Below are positions 24,142-35,689 of a stretch of DNA of 64,000 nucleotides, in pieces. The notes below the pieces were generated by a model. It did no database searches and was not told where the DNA came from. It saw nothing but the letters and a program-made list of their open reading frames with translations. The number at the start of each line of letters is the position of its first letter. Within the stretch, counting starts at the first letter, position 1. This DNA is from Mustela lutreola. Its lineage: Eukaryota; Chordata; Mammalia; Carnivora; Mustelidae. The translations under genes and the position numbers were made by a program. The DNA lies in the NCBI RefSeq assembly GCF_030435805.1, contig NC_081308.1:132042936-132106935 (forward strand). Reading direction: 5' to 3'.

Positions 24142-25080
24142 ATGGTGAAAGGCAACCTAACCATTATCTCCGAATTCCTCCTCCTGGGACTGTCAGAGGG
24201 TCCCGAGCATCAGGCCCTGCTCTTCAGTCTGTTCCTGTCCATGTACTTGGTTGCCGTGGTGGGGAACCTGCTCATCGTCCTGGCCGTCTGCTCTGACCCC
24301 CACCTCCACACCCCCATGTACTTCTTCATAGCCAGCCTATCCTGCGTTGACATCTGCTTCACCTCTGTCACCGTACCAAAGATGCTACTCAATATCCAGA
24401 CCCAGAGCCAGTCCATCCCCTACGCGGGATGCCTCACTCAGATGTATTTTCTAATCTTGTTTCTAGAGCTGGACAATTTCCTCTTGGCAGTGATGGCCTA
24501 TGACAGATTTGTAGCCATATGTCACCCTCTTCATTATACCATAACCATGACCCCCAGATTCTGTATCACAGTGATGTCCGTGGCTCTGATTATCACCAAC
24601 ATCTATCCTTTGATCCACACCTTCTTGATGGCTACGCTGTCATTCTGCACAAGCATCAGAATCCGCCATATTTTCTGTGAACTTTACGCATTGCTAAAGC
24701 TTTCCTGTTCAAATACCCATATCAATGAGTTGGTTGTTTACACCCTGGGGAGCTTTCTTTTCGTTGCTCCTTTTCTCTTTATTTCTCTTTCCTACATGCA
24801 CATTTTCTCAGCCATCCGAAGACTTCAGTCTTCTCAGAGCAAGCTGAAAGCCTTTTCTACCTGCAGTCCCCATCTTGCTGTGGTGTCACTGTTCTACGGA
24901 ACTTTATTTGGGGTGTATCTGCGACCTTCTTCTTCCTACACAACTGAGGACTCAGTGGCCACTGTGCTCTATGCGGTGGTGGCTCCCATGCTCAACCCGT
25001 TCATTTATAGCCTTAGGAATAAGGACATGAAAGGGGCCTTGAGGAGCCTCCTCAGCTGGAGAAAGGTCTGGTCTTGGTGA
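24142..25080 (+). CDS. Olfactory receptor, family 1-like, intact single-exon gene
   Basis: A 312-residue seven-transmembrane class A GPCR, expected at the cilia of olfactory neurons and coupled to Golf. Seen: N-glycosylation sequon NLT at residues 5-7, GN in TM1 (41-42), PMYFF (58-62), Cys97 with the extracellular-loop-2 cysteines 169, 179 and 189, MAYDRFVAIC at the end of TM3 (118-127), SY in TM5 (217-218), KAFSTCSPHL at TM6 (236-245) and PMLNPFIYSLRN in TM7 (282-293). The frame is uninterrupted and of normal length. The start is chosen because it sits in a strong Kozak context (gccgccATGG) and gives the usual N-terminus. A tttatag just upstream (24123-24129) could be the acceptor of the non-coding first intron typical of OR genes. 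Family 1 is inferred from HLHTPMYFF, VTVPKML and HPLHYT-type motifs; the subfamily is not assigned. No second OR is visible, so it is isolated in this window. Confidence 0.95.
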   Translation: MVKGNLTIISEFLLLGLSEGPEHQALLFSLFLSMYLVAVVGNLLIVLAVCSDPHLHTPMYFFIASLSCVDICFTSVTVPKMLLNIQTQSQSIPYAGCLTQMYFLILFLELDNFLLAVMAYDRFVAICHPLHYTITMTPRFCITVMSVALIITNIYPLIHTFLMATLSFCTSIRIRHIFCELYALLKLSCSNTHINELVVYTLGSFLFVAPFLFISLSYMHIFSAIRRLQSSQSKLKAFSTCSPHLAVVSLFYGTLFGVYLRPSSSYTTEDSVATVLYAVVAPMLNPFIYSLRNKDMKGALRSLLSWRKVWSW

Positions 25081-26689
25081 CAACATGTCCTGCTTCTGCA
25101 CTTCTGAGCTATGACATTGTCTTGTCTTCTCCGCCCTTTGGTGCAGGAAGGGACAGCACACATGATGGGTCTGACAGGTGTACAGCTTAGCCCAACTTTC
25201 TGTTGGCATCTTGCTCACTCACCCCTTCCACCAACCCTGCCTGAGTGACTCTTGTGTCGGGCGCCAGGTGGGCAGCCTGTTTGTGTGCGGATTTAACTTC
25301 CAACTCGTTCTATTTGTCCTTCATTCATGGCCATTCCTTAAACCTTGTCTGCTTCGTGAGTCTCTCCACTGAAGGTTTGTGGGACAGAACTGAAGCGGTT
25401 CCTGGCCCTTCTCAGAACAAAATCTGCAATGGAGGCCCCTGTCACTAGGTGGCAGTAGAGGCACAAAGCGTGGGAGCCAAGTGGAGAACGGGCTGGACAT
25501 CCCGACATGCCTGCCGGGATGGTGGTGCACACTTCCCACACCAGAGACTTACTTGCTGACCTCACCAAGAGCATTCCTAGATGCAGGGGAAAGAGTCGAC
25601 TAACCGCATTTCTCAACACGCGCATTTGACAACCATCACAACACTGTGGCTGAACGTCTTTTCCAGGGATGGATGCAACAGTCCAGAGAGGTGGGGTCTG
25701 TGTCACCAAGCCTTGAATCCGGGCTGCTTTGTGGCTGTTTGTACCCATGGAGTACAGGGTAAGGGATGTCCTGTGACTTCTAAGGCTAAGTCATGGAAGG
25801 TGGTACACCTTCTGGATTGTTCCTTGGACCATGTGTTCAGGGATCCCTGAGGTGCCTGTAAGAAGATGGACTGCCCTGAGGCTGCCTTGCTGTGAGAAAG
25901 CTAAGCTACCTGGAGGGGTCACATGGAGGTACTCGGGTCCACAGAGCCCAGCCTTCCAGTCATCCCAGACAGACTGGAGACATGAGAGTAAGTGAACCCT
26001 TCAGAGGATTCTGGCCCCCACCTGCCTGAGCTTCCCCAGTGGAAGGGCAGACATCATAGAGCACACACAATACGTTCCTGCTGTGTCCTGTCCCAATTCC
26101 CAATTCCCACAGAATCTGTGTGCACAATGAATTAATTGGTAGTTCAATTGAGATACAAAGATACAATGCAAATAGGATTTTGAAGGACAGAGAGGATGAG
26201 AAATAAATTTTTAAAATGCAAACAAATTTTGAATCCGGAAAAATGGGCGATTTTCTAGGGCAATGTTAATTTCCAAAAATGACTAAGAGGAAATAGGAAG
26301 TCTGTTTATACTGAAACAAAAGGGGAAATTAAATTGGTGGCCAAAGATTTAGTCCAAAGAGGAGAAATCAGCTCCAGACTATTTCATTAAAAATGAAGAA
26401 ACAGAATATCGCCATGTTATTGAAAAGGTTGAAAAGCACAGAAAACAATGGCAAGTGTACCAGTTCATTCTTTAAAATCAACATGGCTGACATCAACCTG
26501 GAAAAGACCAGTTCACATGAGTGTGACACGTAAACACACGTAATCACACAGAAAGAAAACAAAGAAACAAAGACACAAAACCCCTGTTAAAAGGATATCA
26601 CACTGTGACTTACCACTCACTCTGCCTTTTTTTCCTTTAGCACTTATCACTACTTGAAATCACATATAGAGAAGATTTTTAAGTTCTTT
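25081..26689. other. Downstream of the olfactory receptor; nothing recognised
   Basis: No second receptor, pseudogene or exon found. Composition shifts to AT-rich after about 26150. Confidence 0.4.
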
Positions 26690-26785
26690 TTTTCCCTGTC
26701 TCCGTGAAGCCGGAGATTTTGTCTGTTTTATTCATGTGACATTGGTAGGTGCTCGGTAAACATAGGTTGAATGAAGGACCGAAAG
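26690..26785 (+). repeat. L2/MIR-like 3' fragment
   Basis: attttgtctgttttattcat, ggtaggtgctcggtaaacat and gttgaatgaagg match the familiar end of ancient L2/MIR-type elements. Confidence 0.4.
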
Positions 26786-27337
26786 AATGTAATTCACCAC
26801 ATAATAATTCACTCCATTGGTAGATTGATACATAAGTATGTGAGGGGTGTATATATCGATTTTAACTGTCTTTTGATTGTTAATGTAACTGATGCTTCAT
26901 GTAAATTATCAACAACAATGGAATAGAAAAGTGAACCAGAGAAGTGAACAGAAATTCACAGAAAGAGAACTACAAGTGGTTTTTAAACATAAGAAGAGAC
27001 AATCAATTTCACTGATAACTTGAGAAATGTAAATTAAACTCGCACTGAAATTCTTTTTTTCAACTCTCAAATACCCAAGTCCAAGAAGATATAAAAATAA
27101 TTTCCTGTAAAAAATAATAAATTTCCTGTAGAGACTCCAGACATGCTGTGTTTTATGGACAAGGTTCATTTTTTAATGTTCATGGACTATACAAATACCA
27201 TAATGAGACATATTCAGATGATGGAAAATAACTAATTTTTAAGAAGTTTACCATGACCCTGATATCAGATCACTAAACAGAGAAGAAATCTATGAGATGT
27301 AGCCAAAGTCAAAGGCATAAGATAAATAGCAACCTTA

Positions 27338-27410
27338 AATGGTTTAATTAATTAATAAAAAGGGTTTGGTATGAATGGTTTAATTAATTAATAAAAAAGA
27401 GTTCGGTATG
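27338..27410. repeat. 36/37-bp tandem duplication
   Basis: Two adjacent copies starting aatggtttaattaattaat and ending ttcggtatg/tttggtatg (27338-27373 and 27374-27410), differing by a few bases. Confidence 0.9.
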
Positions 27411-27859
27411 AATTGATTAAGCATTCAAGTCCAGGAGCTATGAAAATGACAACAGAAACACAAAGAGAAAACAGAAAGGGGAAGGAATAAGGATTAAAGC
27501 AGTAGCATGAAAAACCCAGGTAGAATAGGGCTAAGAAGCCAAGATCTGGTTCTTTGAAAGGACCAACAATGCAGATAAAAAAATTTCAGGTAGACAACGT
27601 TACGCCTCAGAAGAAAATTTAAAAACATATATAAAAGTGTGGAGGATATTTAAAAAATTCACAATAGTACTCTCTGTGGTCTTATGACCCTGGGACGGGC
27701 ATCTTTCTAGGATAGTGTGGAGAATAACACGAGCAACTCAAGAGGAAAATGATTAATCAGTAAACAGAGAAGAAATAGAATCAAAGATACGCCTTACCGT
27801 AGATAGTAGTCCTATTCATTCTATTAAACTTTGCAGCAGAGATATTCTAGTGTTATTTA

Positions 27860-28060
27860 TTTTTATATTTTGGGGAAGATTTTATTTATTTACTTGTGTG
27901 TGAGAGAGAGTGAGAGCACAAGCAGGGAGAGTGGCAGGCAGAGGGAGAAACAGTTTCGTTGCTAAGCAAAAAACCAATGCGGGGCTCGATCCCAGGCATC
28001 CCAGACAATGACCTGCGGCAGAAGGCAGAGCCTAACCCACTGAGCCACCCAGGTGTCCTG
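27860..28060 (-). mobile_element. CAN-SINE in degraded L1
   Basis: TSD ttctagtgttattta/ttccagtattattta at 27845-27859 and 28061-28075. Confidence 0.9.
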
Positions 28061-28739
28061 TTCCAGTATTATTTAATCTGCTGCCAAGCATCAGAAAGAA
28101 AACTTCCCAACTTATTCCATACAGCATTACTCCTGACATACCTAAACCTGACCTCAAGCTAGGAAAGAAAGTGAAAATTTTCTCAAAGTAATTAAAAAAA
28201 AAACCCCACAAAACCAACCCTGTCTTAAAACAAGTTGGCCAACTTAGGACTTAGAGCTGAAACACTATTCCCATTAAGATCAGGGCAACAGCAGGGGTTC
28301 CCCTTACCATGAGTATCATTTCACATTTTTGTCAAAATTCTAGCCTAGCAGTAAATCAGAAGATAGATGTGTTGGGCATTAATATGAGAAAGGAAGGGGG
28401 TAAAGTTATGATCATATGTAAATATGAGTATCTTTCTGGAAAACCCGAGGCAATCAAACTGAAGAACTACTAGAACTAAGGGGAACCAATTTACCAATTG
28501 TAAAATCAATAACGCAAAAATCAATAAAACTCTGCTAATCCAGGGGAAAAAACTACCTACAAGTGGCGTTGGGAAAATGTCCCAAACACAATAGTGACAA
28601 GGATAAAGTACTGCATCAACACCTTTCTGAATGGGGAGACTGATCAATCTATAGGTTTCAGGAATTTAGAACCTGAACACAATGGTTTTTCTCTTTTTAA
28701 TTTGGGAAAAGGCTTTTGCAGCTCATTTGAAAGAATAAT

Positions 28740-29215
28740 TAGGGTTTAAACCTCCATAAAGCCCTAGAGCTTGGGCTCAGCGCATTTCCCGGTCAGTGAT
28801 CCCAGCAGCGGGACGGGGGGGCGGGGGGCACAGCCGTGGGCCAGAATCTCCGGAGCTTGGAATGCTTTCAGACCTGGCCCTAGCTACCTCTCCACTCGGC
28901 TTTTCATCTACATCCCTTTATAATAAATGTAAACGTAAGCAAAGTAAAGTAAAGTAAACATAAGTAAAGCATTCCTGAGTTCTGTGAACCATTCTAGAAA
29001 ACTACTGAGCCTGAGGAAGGGGTGTGGGAACTTCCAAATTATATATGCCCTAGGACTCCCAAGCGGCATCTTAAGTAAGGGACAGTCTTGTGGGACTGAG
29101 CCCTTAACGTGTGGGTAACCGTGCTAACTCCAGTAACTGGTGTCTGAGTTGAATCAAGTTTTTGAAAGCTCAACTGGTGTTCAGAGAATCAGGAATTGGT
29201 TGCTGGTGCTGGAAA
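28740..29215 (+). mobile_element. LTR fragment of an old mammalian ERV family (sense)
   Basis: Recognised from cctccataaagccc, ctttataataaatgtaaacg, cctgagttctgtgaacc, cttgtgggactgagccctt and gtgtctgagttgaat, in the order of a familiar old mammalian LTR whose name I cannot fix. Fossil, 5' part missing. A short aagta/gtaaa-type repeat lies after its AATAAA (about 28921-28970). Confidence 0.55.
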
Positions 29216-29357
29216 ACACCCTGTTCTTCTAATTAAAAATCTTATATAAATAATTAAAAGATACAACCCATTAGGATATAGAAACAAAGTGAGTGGAGAA
29301 CATGAAAAGACAATTCACATCAGAAGAAATGAAATGAATGATAAAAATATGGGGGGA

Positions 29358-29556
29358 GGGGCGCCTGGGTGGCTCAGTGGGTTGGGCCGCTGCCTTCGGC
29401 TCAGGTCATGATCTCAGGGTCCTGGAATCGAGCCCCGCATCGGGCTCTCTGCTCCGCAGGGAGCCTGCTTCCCTCTCTCTCTCTCTCTCTCTCTCTGCCT
29501 GCCTCTCTGCCTACTTGTGATCTCTGTCTGTCAAATAAATAAATAAAATCTTTAAA
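29358..29556 (+). mobile_element. CAN-SINE
   Basis: Perfect TSD aaaaatatgggggga at 29343-29357 and 29557-29571. Confidence 0.96.
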
Positions 29557-29574
29557 AAAAATATGGGGGGAATC

Positions 29575-30310
29575 AGCTGAATTAATAATGAAAGAAATGT
29601 GGATTGAGAACAATCAAGGTGTCATTTTCATTGACCAAAACAGCGATGTGATAAAGTGAATATTCCTATACCATGGGGTCAAGTATAATCTACAACTTTT
29701 CTGCATGCAAGTTGCCTAAATGAACAAAAAAACTTAAAAATAGTGAATGTCCTGTGATAAACTCTCTGGAATAAATTCCTAGAAGTGTTTTATGGGATCA
29801 AATGACACATATATGTAAATTTTGATAGATCACGTCAAATTCCTCTGCCTATAGATATACAAAAGGAACTATCTACCCATTTACCTGCCCATCAGCATTC
29901 TGTGACCATGGTTCTCTCTCCTCTTATCCTTCCGTTCGCGCCGTGCACCACCCAATATGAGAGCCACAAACTGCTTGTAAGGTGTTTCAAAGACTTCGTA
30001 TAAGTAAAGAATACAAAATATCTCATAAATGTTTTTTATATTGATTACATGTTGAAATGATAATGTTTTGGACATTTTTCTGTTCAATAAAATACCTTAT
30101 TGAAGTTATTTTGTCCATGTCTTATTTTTGTCCCTCTTAACAAGTTCCTGAACTTTTTCTTTTGCCTATTTCATGTTAGGCTTATTCCTGGGCATTTCAC
30201 AGTTGTTATTGTCATTGTAAATGGTATTTTATTTATTAGTTATTGCCTTTGTTAATGAAGGCAACTTCTTTTTGTATATCGGTTGTGTACTGGGCCACCT
30301 TACTACATTC
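29575..30310. repeat. AT-rich sequence with old L1 3'-type remains
   Basis: taaattcctagaagtgtttt, aaattttgatagatcacgtc and cccatttacctgcccatcagc match the 3' part of old L1 elements. The rest (to 30310) is AT-rich and shows no gene. Confidence 0.4.
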
Positions 30311-30331
30311 TCTTATTTATAATAGTTTTTC

Positions 30332-30550
30332 TTTTCTTTTCTTTTCTTTTCTTTTCTTTTTTTTTTAAAGATTTTATTTATTTATTTGACAGAGAGAAAT
30401 CACAAGTAAATGGAGAGGCAGGCAGAGAGAGAGAGGGAAGCAGGCTCCCTGCTGAGCAGAGAGCCCGATGCGGGACTCGATTCAAGGACCTTGAGATCAT
30501 GACCTGAGCTGAAGGCAGTGGCCTAACCCACTGAGCCACCCAGGCGCCCC
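30332..30550 (-). mobile_element. CAN-SINE with (TTTTC)n tail
   Basis: TSD tataatagtttttc at 30318-30331 and 30551-30564; the tail has expanded as a TTTTC pentamer repeat. Confidence 0.96.
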
Positions 30551-31106
30551 TATAATAGTTTTTCACTTGGATTCTATTGTGTTTTCCAGGTAAATAGTCG
30601 TATCATCCTCAAATAATGATAAATTTACCTTCTCCTTTAAATTTTTATACTTATATCTTTTTCTTGTCTTTTTATTGTCTATCTTCAAAATAATGTTAAA
30701 TTACTGTGGTACAAGACGATACAGTTTTTTCTATGTCTTCTTAGTGGGGACACTTCCAGTATTTTTTTTCCACTGAACATGGTATTGAATTTTTGGTTGA
30801 TCGAGAAATGTCATGTTAAGGAAGTATCCCCTAACCTGATTTTATTGAGAAATTTTTGCAAAGCAAGGATGGATATTTAAAATAAAAGAATGGATATTAA
30901 ATTTTGTAAAATTCCTCTTCAACATCTGTAGGGATGATCATATGATTTTTTACTGTTGGTCTATGAAAATTTGAAATACATCCATAGCTTTTCTAATATT
31001 GAACCATCTTTACATACCTAAAAATAAATCCCACTTGGTTGGTTATGTTTTGATTTTTAAATGAGTTAACTAGATTACATTTGGCTATATTTTATTTAGT
31101 ATTTTT

Positions 31107-31287
31107 AAAAAATATTTTACTTATTTATTTGACAGAGCTCACAAGTGGACAGAGAGGCAGGCAGAGAGAGAGGGAAGCAGGCTCCCCGCTGAGCAGAGAG
31201 CCCGATGTGGAGCTCGATCCCAGAACCCTGAGATCATGACTGAGCTGAAGGTGGAAGCTTTAAACCACTGAGCCACCCAGGCGCCCC
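31107..31287 (-). mobile_element. CAN-SINE in L1
   Basis: TSD tagtattttt at 31097-31106 and 31288-31297. Confidence 0.95.
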
Positions 31288-31527
31288 TAGTATTTTTGCA
31301 ATGGTTTTCTTAAGTGTGATTCGTCTGTGATTGCATATTTTTTGTGCTTTGTTGGTATCAATCTTTCATAACCAAAATTTGCAAACTTTTTTTTTAATGC
31401 CTTGATATAGTTTACAGAGCATTGGAGTCACCCGCACCTTAAAGGTTTGGTTGAATTCTCCTCTGAATTCAGTTGACTCACTGCTTTTTATAGGGGTTGC
31501 TTTAAAAAAAAACAACAACAACTTTTT

Positions 31528-31712
31528 GGGATGCCTGGGTGGCTCAGTGGCTAAGCCTTTGCCTTCAGCTCAGGTCATGATCTCAGTGTCCTGGGTTTGA
31601 GTCCCCCATCGGGCTCTCTGCTTGGCAGGGAGCCTGCTTCCTCCTCTCTGTCTCTCTGCCTGCTTGTGATCTCTCTCTGTCAAATAAATAAGTAAAATCT
31701 TTAAAAAAATAA
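31528..31712 (+). mobile_element. CAN-SINE in L1
   Basis: Sense copy from gggatgcctgggtggctcag to an A-rich tail; flanks too A-rich for a sharp TSD. Confidence 0.93.
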
Positions 31713-31941
31713 GAAAACACAATTTTTAAAGAAATTAACTTATTTGAGTTTAATGGGGGTTGCTTTTGAACAATATTTCCTATTTATTTTCTAGGAATAG
31801 TTTTTATAAACTTTATTTTATAGAGTTTCTCTTTTCTAGAGTGAGTTTTGGTTAGTCATATATTATTCTTAGAGAATCAAACATTTCCTCTAGGTCCCTA
31901 AATTTAATTGCATAGATATGAAAAATATTGTCTTAAATTTC

Positions 31942-32119
31942 CTTTTTTTAAAAGATTTTATTTATTTACTTGACAGAGAAAGATCACAGGTAGGCAGAGA
32001 GAGAGAGAAGCAGGCTCCCTGCCAAGCAGAGAGCCCGATGCGGGACTCGATCCCAGGATCCTGAGATCATGACCTGAGCCGAAGGCTGCGGCTTAACCCA
32101 CTGAGCCACCCAGGCACCC
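31942..32119 (-). mobile_element. CAN-SINE in L1
   Basis: TSD tgtcttaaatttc at 31929-31941 and 32120-32132. Confidence 0.96.
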
Positions 32120-32669
32120 TGTCTTAAATTTCTTAATATTTGTTCTAAGTTTGTGGTTATCTACCCATTTTCTTTTCTTGTTTTGTGTTTTTGTGATTTC
32201 TCCTCCTTATTGATTACGGCAGTTAACATATCTATTTTATTCTTTGGAAAAGCCTTGTCTGGGATTTATTACATCTATTATCTTCTAGTTAATTGATTTC
32301 TGCTTTTATCTTTACTTTTCCTTTTTTTCTGATTTTCCTATGTTTATTTTTGGTTTGTTTTCTAACCTTTTGAATTGGATACTTTAATCCTTTATTTTTA
32401 TGTTAATTAACACAAGTTGTTTTCTCTCAGCCCTGCCTAAACCCTGCTTACTGGAGTCTGAATACCCACTGCTTTCATTGTCTCTGTTTTATAGATAAAC
32501 TTCAATTTCGGTTTGGCTATCTTCTTTGGATCGAGAGTTGTTTAAGGCAGCCTTTAACATTTTCCAGATGATAAGAGAGTTATTGCTTTTAAAATTATTT
32601 TTAACTTTATGCATGTATTTTTAGTTTTTGGAATAGATGAAGGTTGTCTCTGTAGTTTTAAATAGGTTG

Positions 32670-34150
32670 GTACCAATTCCGGTGTATGTGTGGGGGGGGG
32701 GCGGTTTCCCCACCAACAAGCCATTCTTGGGACGCCAGCTGGGTGTCCCACGATTCATCTCAACCCTGATGCCATCTACCCAGAGGCAGCAACAGACTCC
32801 ATAGGGGAACGGTTCCGTCCTAGGACATTGCCCCTCATTCCTGACCGTAGACTCCAGCCGCGAACCCAGGTTGTTACCCGTGTGCTACAGGTCAGAGTTT
32901 CCCATTACCTCCTCCTCGCACTTTAGACACCGGTGTTAAAAGTCCACGTTGTTACCTGTTCTGACCAATTGGCTGTAAGTCAGAGGTTCCCCAGTTCCCG
33001 TCCTCAGGATCGATTGATTTGCTTGAGTGGCTCACAGGACTCAGACAGACATTTTACTTACTAGATTCCTGGTTTATTACACAAGGACATGTCACCAGCT
33101 AGACCTCAAGACCTGACCTTCACTGCCCACCTGCTTGTACTCATTAACCTTTGTCTCACACTTTTCTTTCAGCTCTTGTTTCTGGCTTATCCCTTAACTC
33201 AGCCAAATGAAACCGTCAGAGCGTCCCTCAGGTGATGGAGATGGCCCTAGCAAGACCTCCCGCTGGCCCAGACCACCCAGACCACTGGAGCTAAACCCTC
33301 ACTCGCACCTACACAGATGGACCATAGGGTGACTCCTGGAATGACCAGCAACCACCTTTACCTCGTCGTAATACTGAACTCCCCAAGGAGGAGCCTCAGC
33401 CTCTTTTACATAACATACAAGGTATGGACAGCCTTGTTTCCTTAAGGCACTTGCGTGACCCTGTGCCCATCTCTGCATACCATGACAAGGCTTCCCTACC
33501 TCAATATTCATCCTAACCCTAAACAAAAGGTACCCTTTGGCCCTCTTAGGGAGTCACAGCTCTGGAAGCTATTCCCTGTGATCTCTTTACCAATAAAGTT
33601 GACTTTGTGCAACAACTCCATTGGGTGTGTCAGTGACTCCCCAAGGAGCGAACCCACATTTTTTTGGTTACAGATGTAGATGAGGAACAGCCAGATGGAA
33701 GAGATGCATGGGGCGAGGTACGGGGAAAGGATGCCAGGCTTCCATGCTTTCTGAGCAGCGTGCCACTCTGCCTCGTGTTCACCAACCCTGATGGTCTCCA
33801 AGCTCCCATACTCCCCCCACCCCCAACCATTCTGGGGTTTAACGGCAGCTCCATTACAATGGCACAATGGATCCCATCCTTGGCCATTGGTGATTTATTC
33901 GGCCTGCAGCCCCCCTTCCCTCTCCAGAGGCGGGCGGAGGTGCAGTGAAGTTGCCAGCCCTCTGGTCACTTGATTGGTTCCCCTGCAAACCAGCCCCCTT
34001 CCTTAGATTATATAAAGGCTTTCCAAACATTCCTTCTTTAGCAGTATAAAAGACATCATCACAGGAAATTCTGAGGATTTTAGGGGCTCTGTGCCAGGAA
34101 ATGGTTGAAGATAAATTGCATGTCTTTATTATAAATCACAATATCACAGG
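32670..34150 (-). mobile_element. LTR of the same old ERV family (antisense), with a nested insertion
   Basis: In antisense it carries the same words as the 28.7-kb copy: ggctcacaggactcag, tggtttattac, then after an interruption agatgaggaacagccagatg, ggggctctgtgccaggaa and attataaatcacaatatcac. About 580 bases between 33087 and 33665 do not belong to it. Fossil. Confidence 0.55.
33087..33665 (+). mobile_element. Probable solo LTR nested in the older LTR
   Basis: The inserted block starts tgtcaccagc and ends near gcgaacccaca, with a poly(A) signal (ccaataaagttgac, about 33589) some 70 bases before its end, as in an LTR R-U5 segment. I could not find a convincing TSD, so it could instead be another inserted sequence. 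Fossil; no internal retroviral genes. Confidence 0.35.
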
Positions 34151-34724
34151 TGGAATATATGGTCAATTTTTATGACGATTCCATGGACAGCTGAAAAGAG
34201 AAGTTGCATTCATCGTTTCGGAGTAGGGATGTAGATGCATCACTCCAACATGCCGCATGCATCCGTCATTCCCTCCTTCTGGGTCCTCACTTTGTGCTGT
34301 GTATGCTTGCGTTTGTTCATTGGTACGACGGGCTGATGGTAGACCCCATGCCAAGGGACCACACGAGTTCATCTAGGAAAGGCACCCGGAAGCACCTGTG
34401 TGTTCAATACATGCCACCAGCTGGGGGACTAACTCGTCCACATGACCTGTCATAGGCTGAGATCAGAGAAGGTATATTTTCTGCCTTAGTTTTCTTGAAT
34501 TTCCAGTCTTTTCTCCCCCTTTTCTTTTTTCTTTTTCTGCGTTTGAATGGTGAAACTCTTTATTTTGCACATACTACGTTCAAAACCATTAGCTCTTCAT
34601 TGAGGAGTGCATCTTTTGTTTTGAGAAGGTGTTTTCCCACCGCATTTAATGCCTTTTGGATGAATTCAACTTTGCATGCTATTAAGCTTTTGTACACTTA
34701 ATTAGTTTTTTATTTTTTAATTTT

Positions 34725-34748
34725 CTTTAAAGATTTTTTATTTATTTA

Positions 34749-34811
<63 letters not shown>

Positions 34812-34943
34812 ACAAGCAGGGAGAAGGGAGACACAGGCTCCTTCCTAATCAGGGAGCCCTATGCGGGGCTCAATCCCAGGGACCTGGTATCATGACCTGG
34901 GTTGAAGACAGACACTTAACTAATTGAGCCACCCAGGCCCCCC
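34725..34943 (-). mobile_element. CAN-SINE with GT/GA expansion
   Basis: Antisense older-subtype copy whose tail-proximal part contains (GT)n then (GA)n (34752-34810). It lies between two atgctatta motifs next to the BANF1 retrocopy. Confidence 0.93.
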
Positions 34944-34953
34944 TATGCTATTA

Positions 34954-35682
34954 TCCTTTTTTGTTTTTTCCCCAAGAAGGCCACTGACTTACTGATTTAA
35001 AAAAAACTTTGCAAGGACAGTGACTACTCTGCCAAAAAAGGAGCCAAATAGATAAAACAGACCAGTGGGGGTGGGGGTGAGGGAAGGGCCAGAAATCCAC
35101 TTGGAAAAGCTGATAATTGTTGACATGAAACTGGCAGGGAAAGAAGAAGGGAGATGCATTCAAGAGCAGGAATTTTTAAAAAGTTGAAATGATGAGGGGA
35201 GACAACTCCCAAAAAACCTTGACGTACATCAGAAGTGAGTACGACAACAGCAATCTCTTCCTTTGTAGAGGACAGGGAGGAGTCCCCACGTGGCTGCAAA
35301 CTCTGGAGACTCTATGCTGGGGCTAGGGGCTGGGGGCTCCCAGAGAAAGCCTCATAAGAAGGCGTCGTGCCACTCTCGAAGACACCAAAAGCTGTCCCGG
35401 GACTGCTTGGCATTGGCACCACATGTGTCCTGCAGCCATTCCCAGGAGAGATCTTCATCTTTCTTTAGCACCAGAAACTGGCCAAGGAACACAGGGGCCT
35501 TGTCAAAGCCCCTTTCCTCCAGCTTCTTGCCCAAGGCTTCACCAATCCCAGCCAGGTTCCCCACTGGCTTTCCCCCCATGGGCTCTGCCATGAAGTCTCA
35601 GTGCTTTTGGGAAGTTGTCATCTTGATCACCTTAATCAGCAGCTCCAGCTCCTGGAACGGCTCCTTATGCTATTAAGCTTTT
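34954..35682 (-). repeat. Extent and flanking repeats of the BANF1 retrocopy
   Basis: The 16-mer atgctattaagctttt stands at 35667-35682 immediately beyond the 5' end of the copy and again at 34676-34691 on the far side. A third, imperfect copy (atgctatta) lies at 34945-34953 between a SINE and the retrocopy. This fits a retrocopy TSD followed by a SINE insertion at the low-coordinate end, though the order of events is uncertain. Confidence 0.6.
35352..35621 (-). pseudogene. BANF1P: BANF1 (barrier-to-autointegration factor) processed pseudogene
   Basis: Intron-less copy covering all 89 codons of BANF1, a chromatin-bridging protein that binds DNA and LEM-domain proteins at the nuclear envelope. 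Recognisable pieces are [59 protein letters not shown] and the end LREWHDAFL. Codon 8, Arg in BANF1, reads TGA, as expected from CGA deamination. Several other substitutions (for example Tyr-Val to Pro-Val after DKA, Cys to Ser and Trp near the C-terminus) also suggest loss of constraint. An ATG after the stop leaves a 79-aa frame, but nothing suggests it is used. The transcript copy extends on the low-coordinate side through what looks like 3' UTR to about 34955. Confidence 0.9.
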
Positions 35683-35689
35683 GAGTCAC

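Larger units (their letters stand above)
26900..28735 (+). mobile_element. Degraded L1 (sense), with a SINE and a small tandem duplication
   Basis: From about 27480 diverged forms of the RSWFFE(R) region appear (agatctggttctttgaaagg). After the SINE at 27860 come LIPKPD-like and IRQGCPL-like relics of the reverse transcriptase. No open frame of useful length. Too old for a subfamily. Confidence 0.5.
30565..32640 (-). mobile_element. Old L1 ORF2 (antisense), interrupted by three SINEs
   Basis: Antisense L1 words occur in order: taatattgaaccatctttac, aaataaatcccacttggttg, gggatttattacatctatta-like and cttctttggatcgagagttg, going from the RT towards the endonuclease region. SINEs at 31107, 31528 and 31942 split it. 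Heavily mutated, no open frame. Confidence 0.65.
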
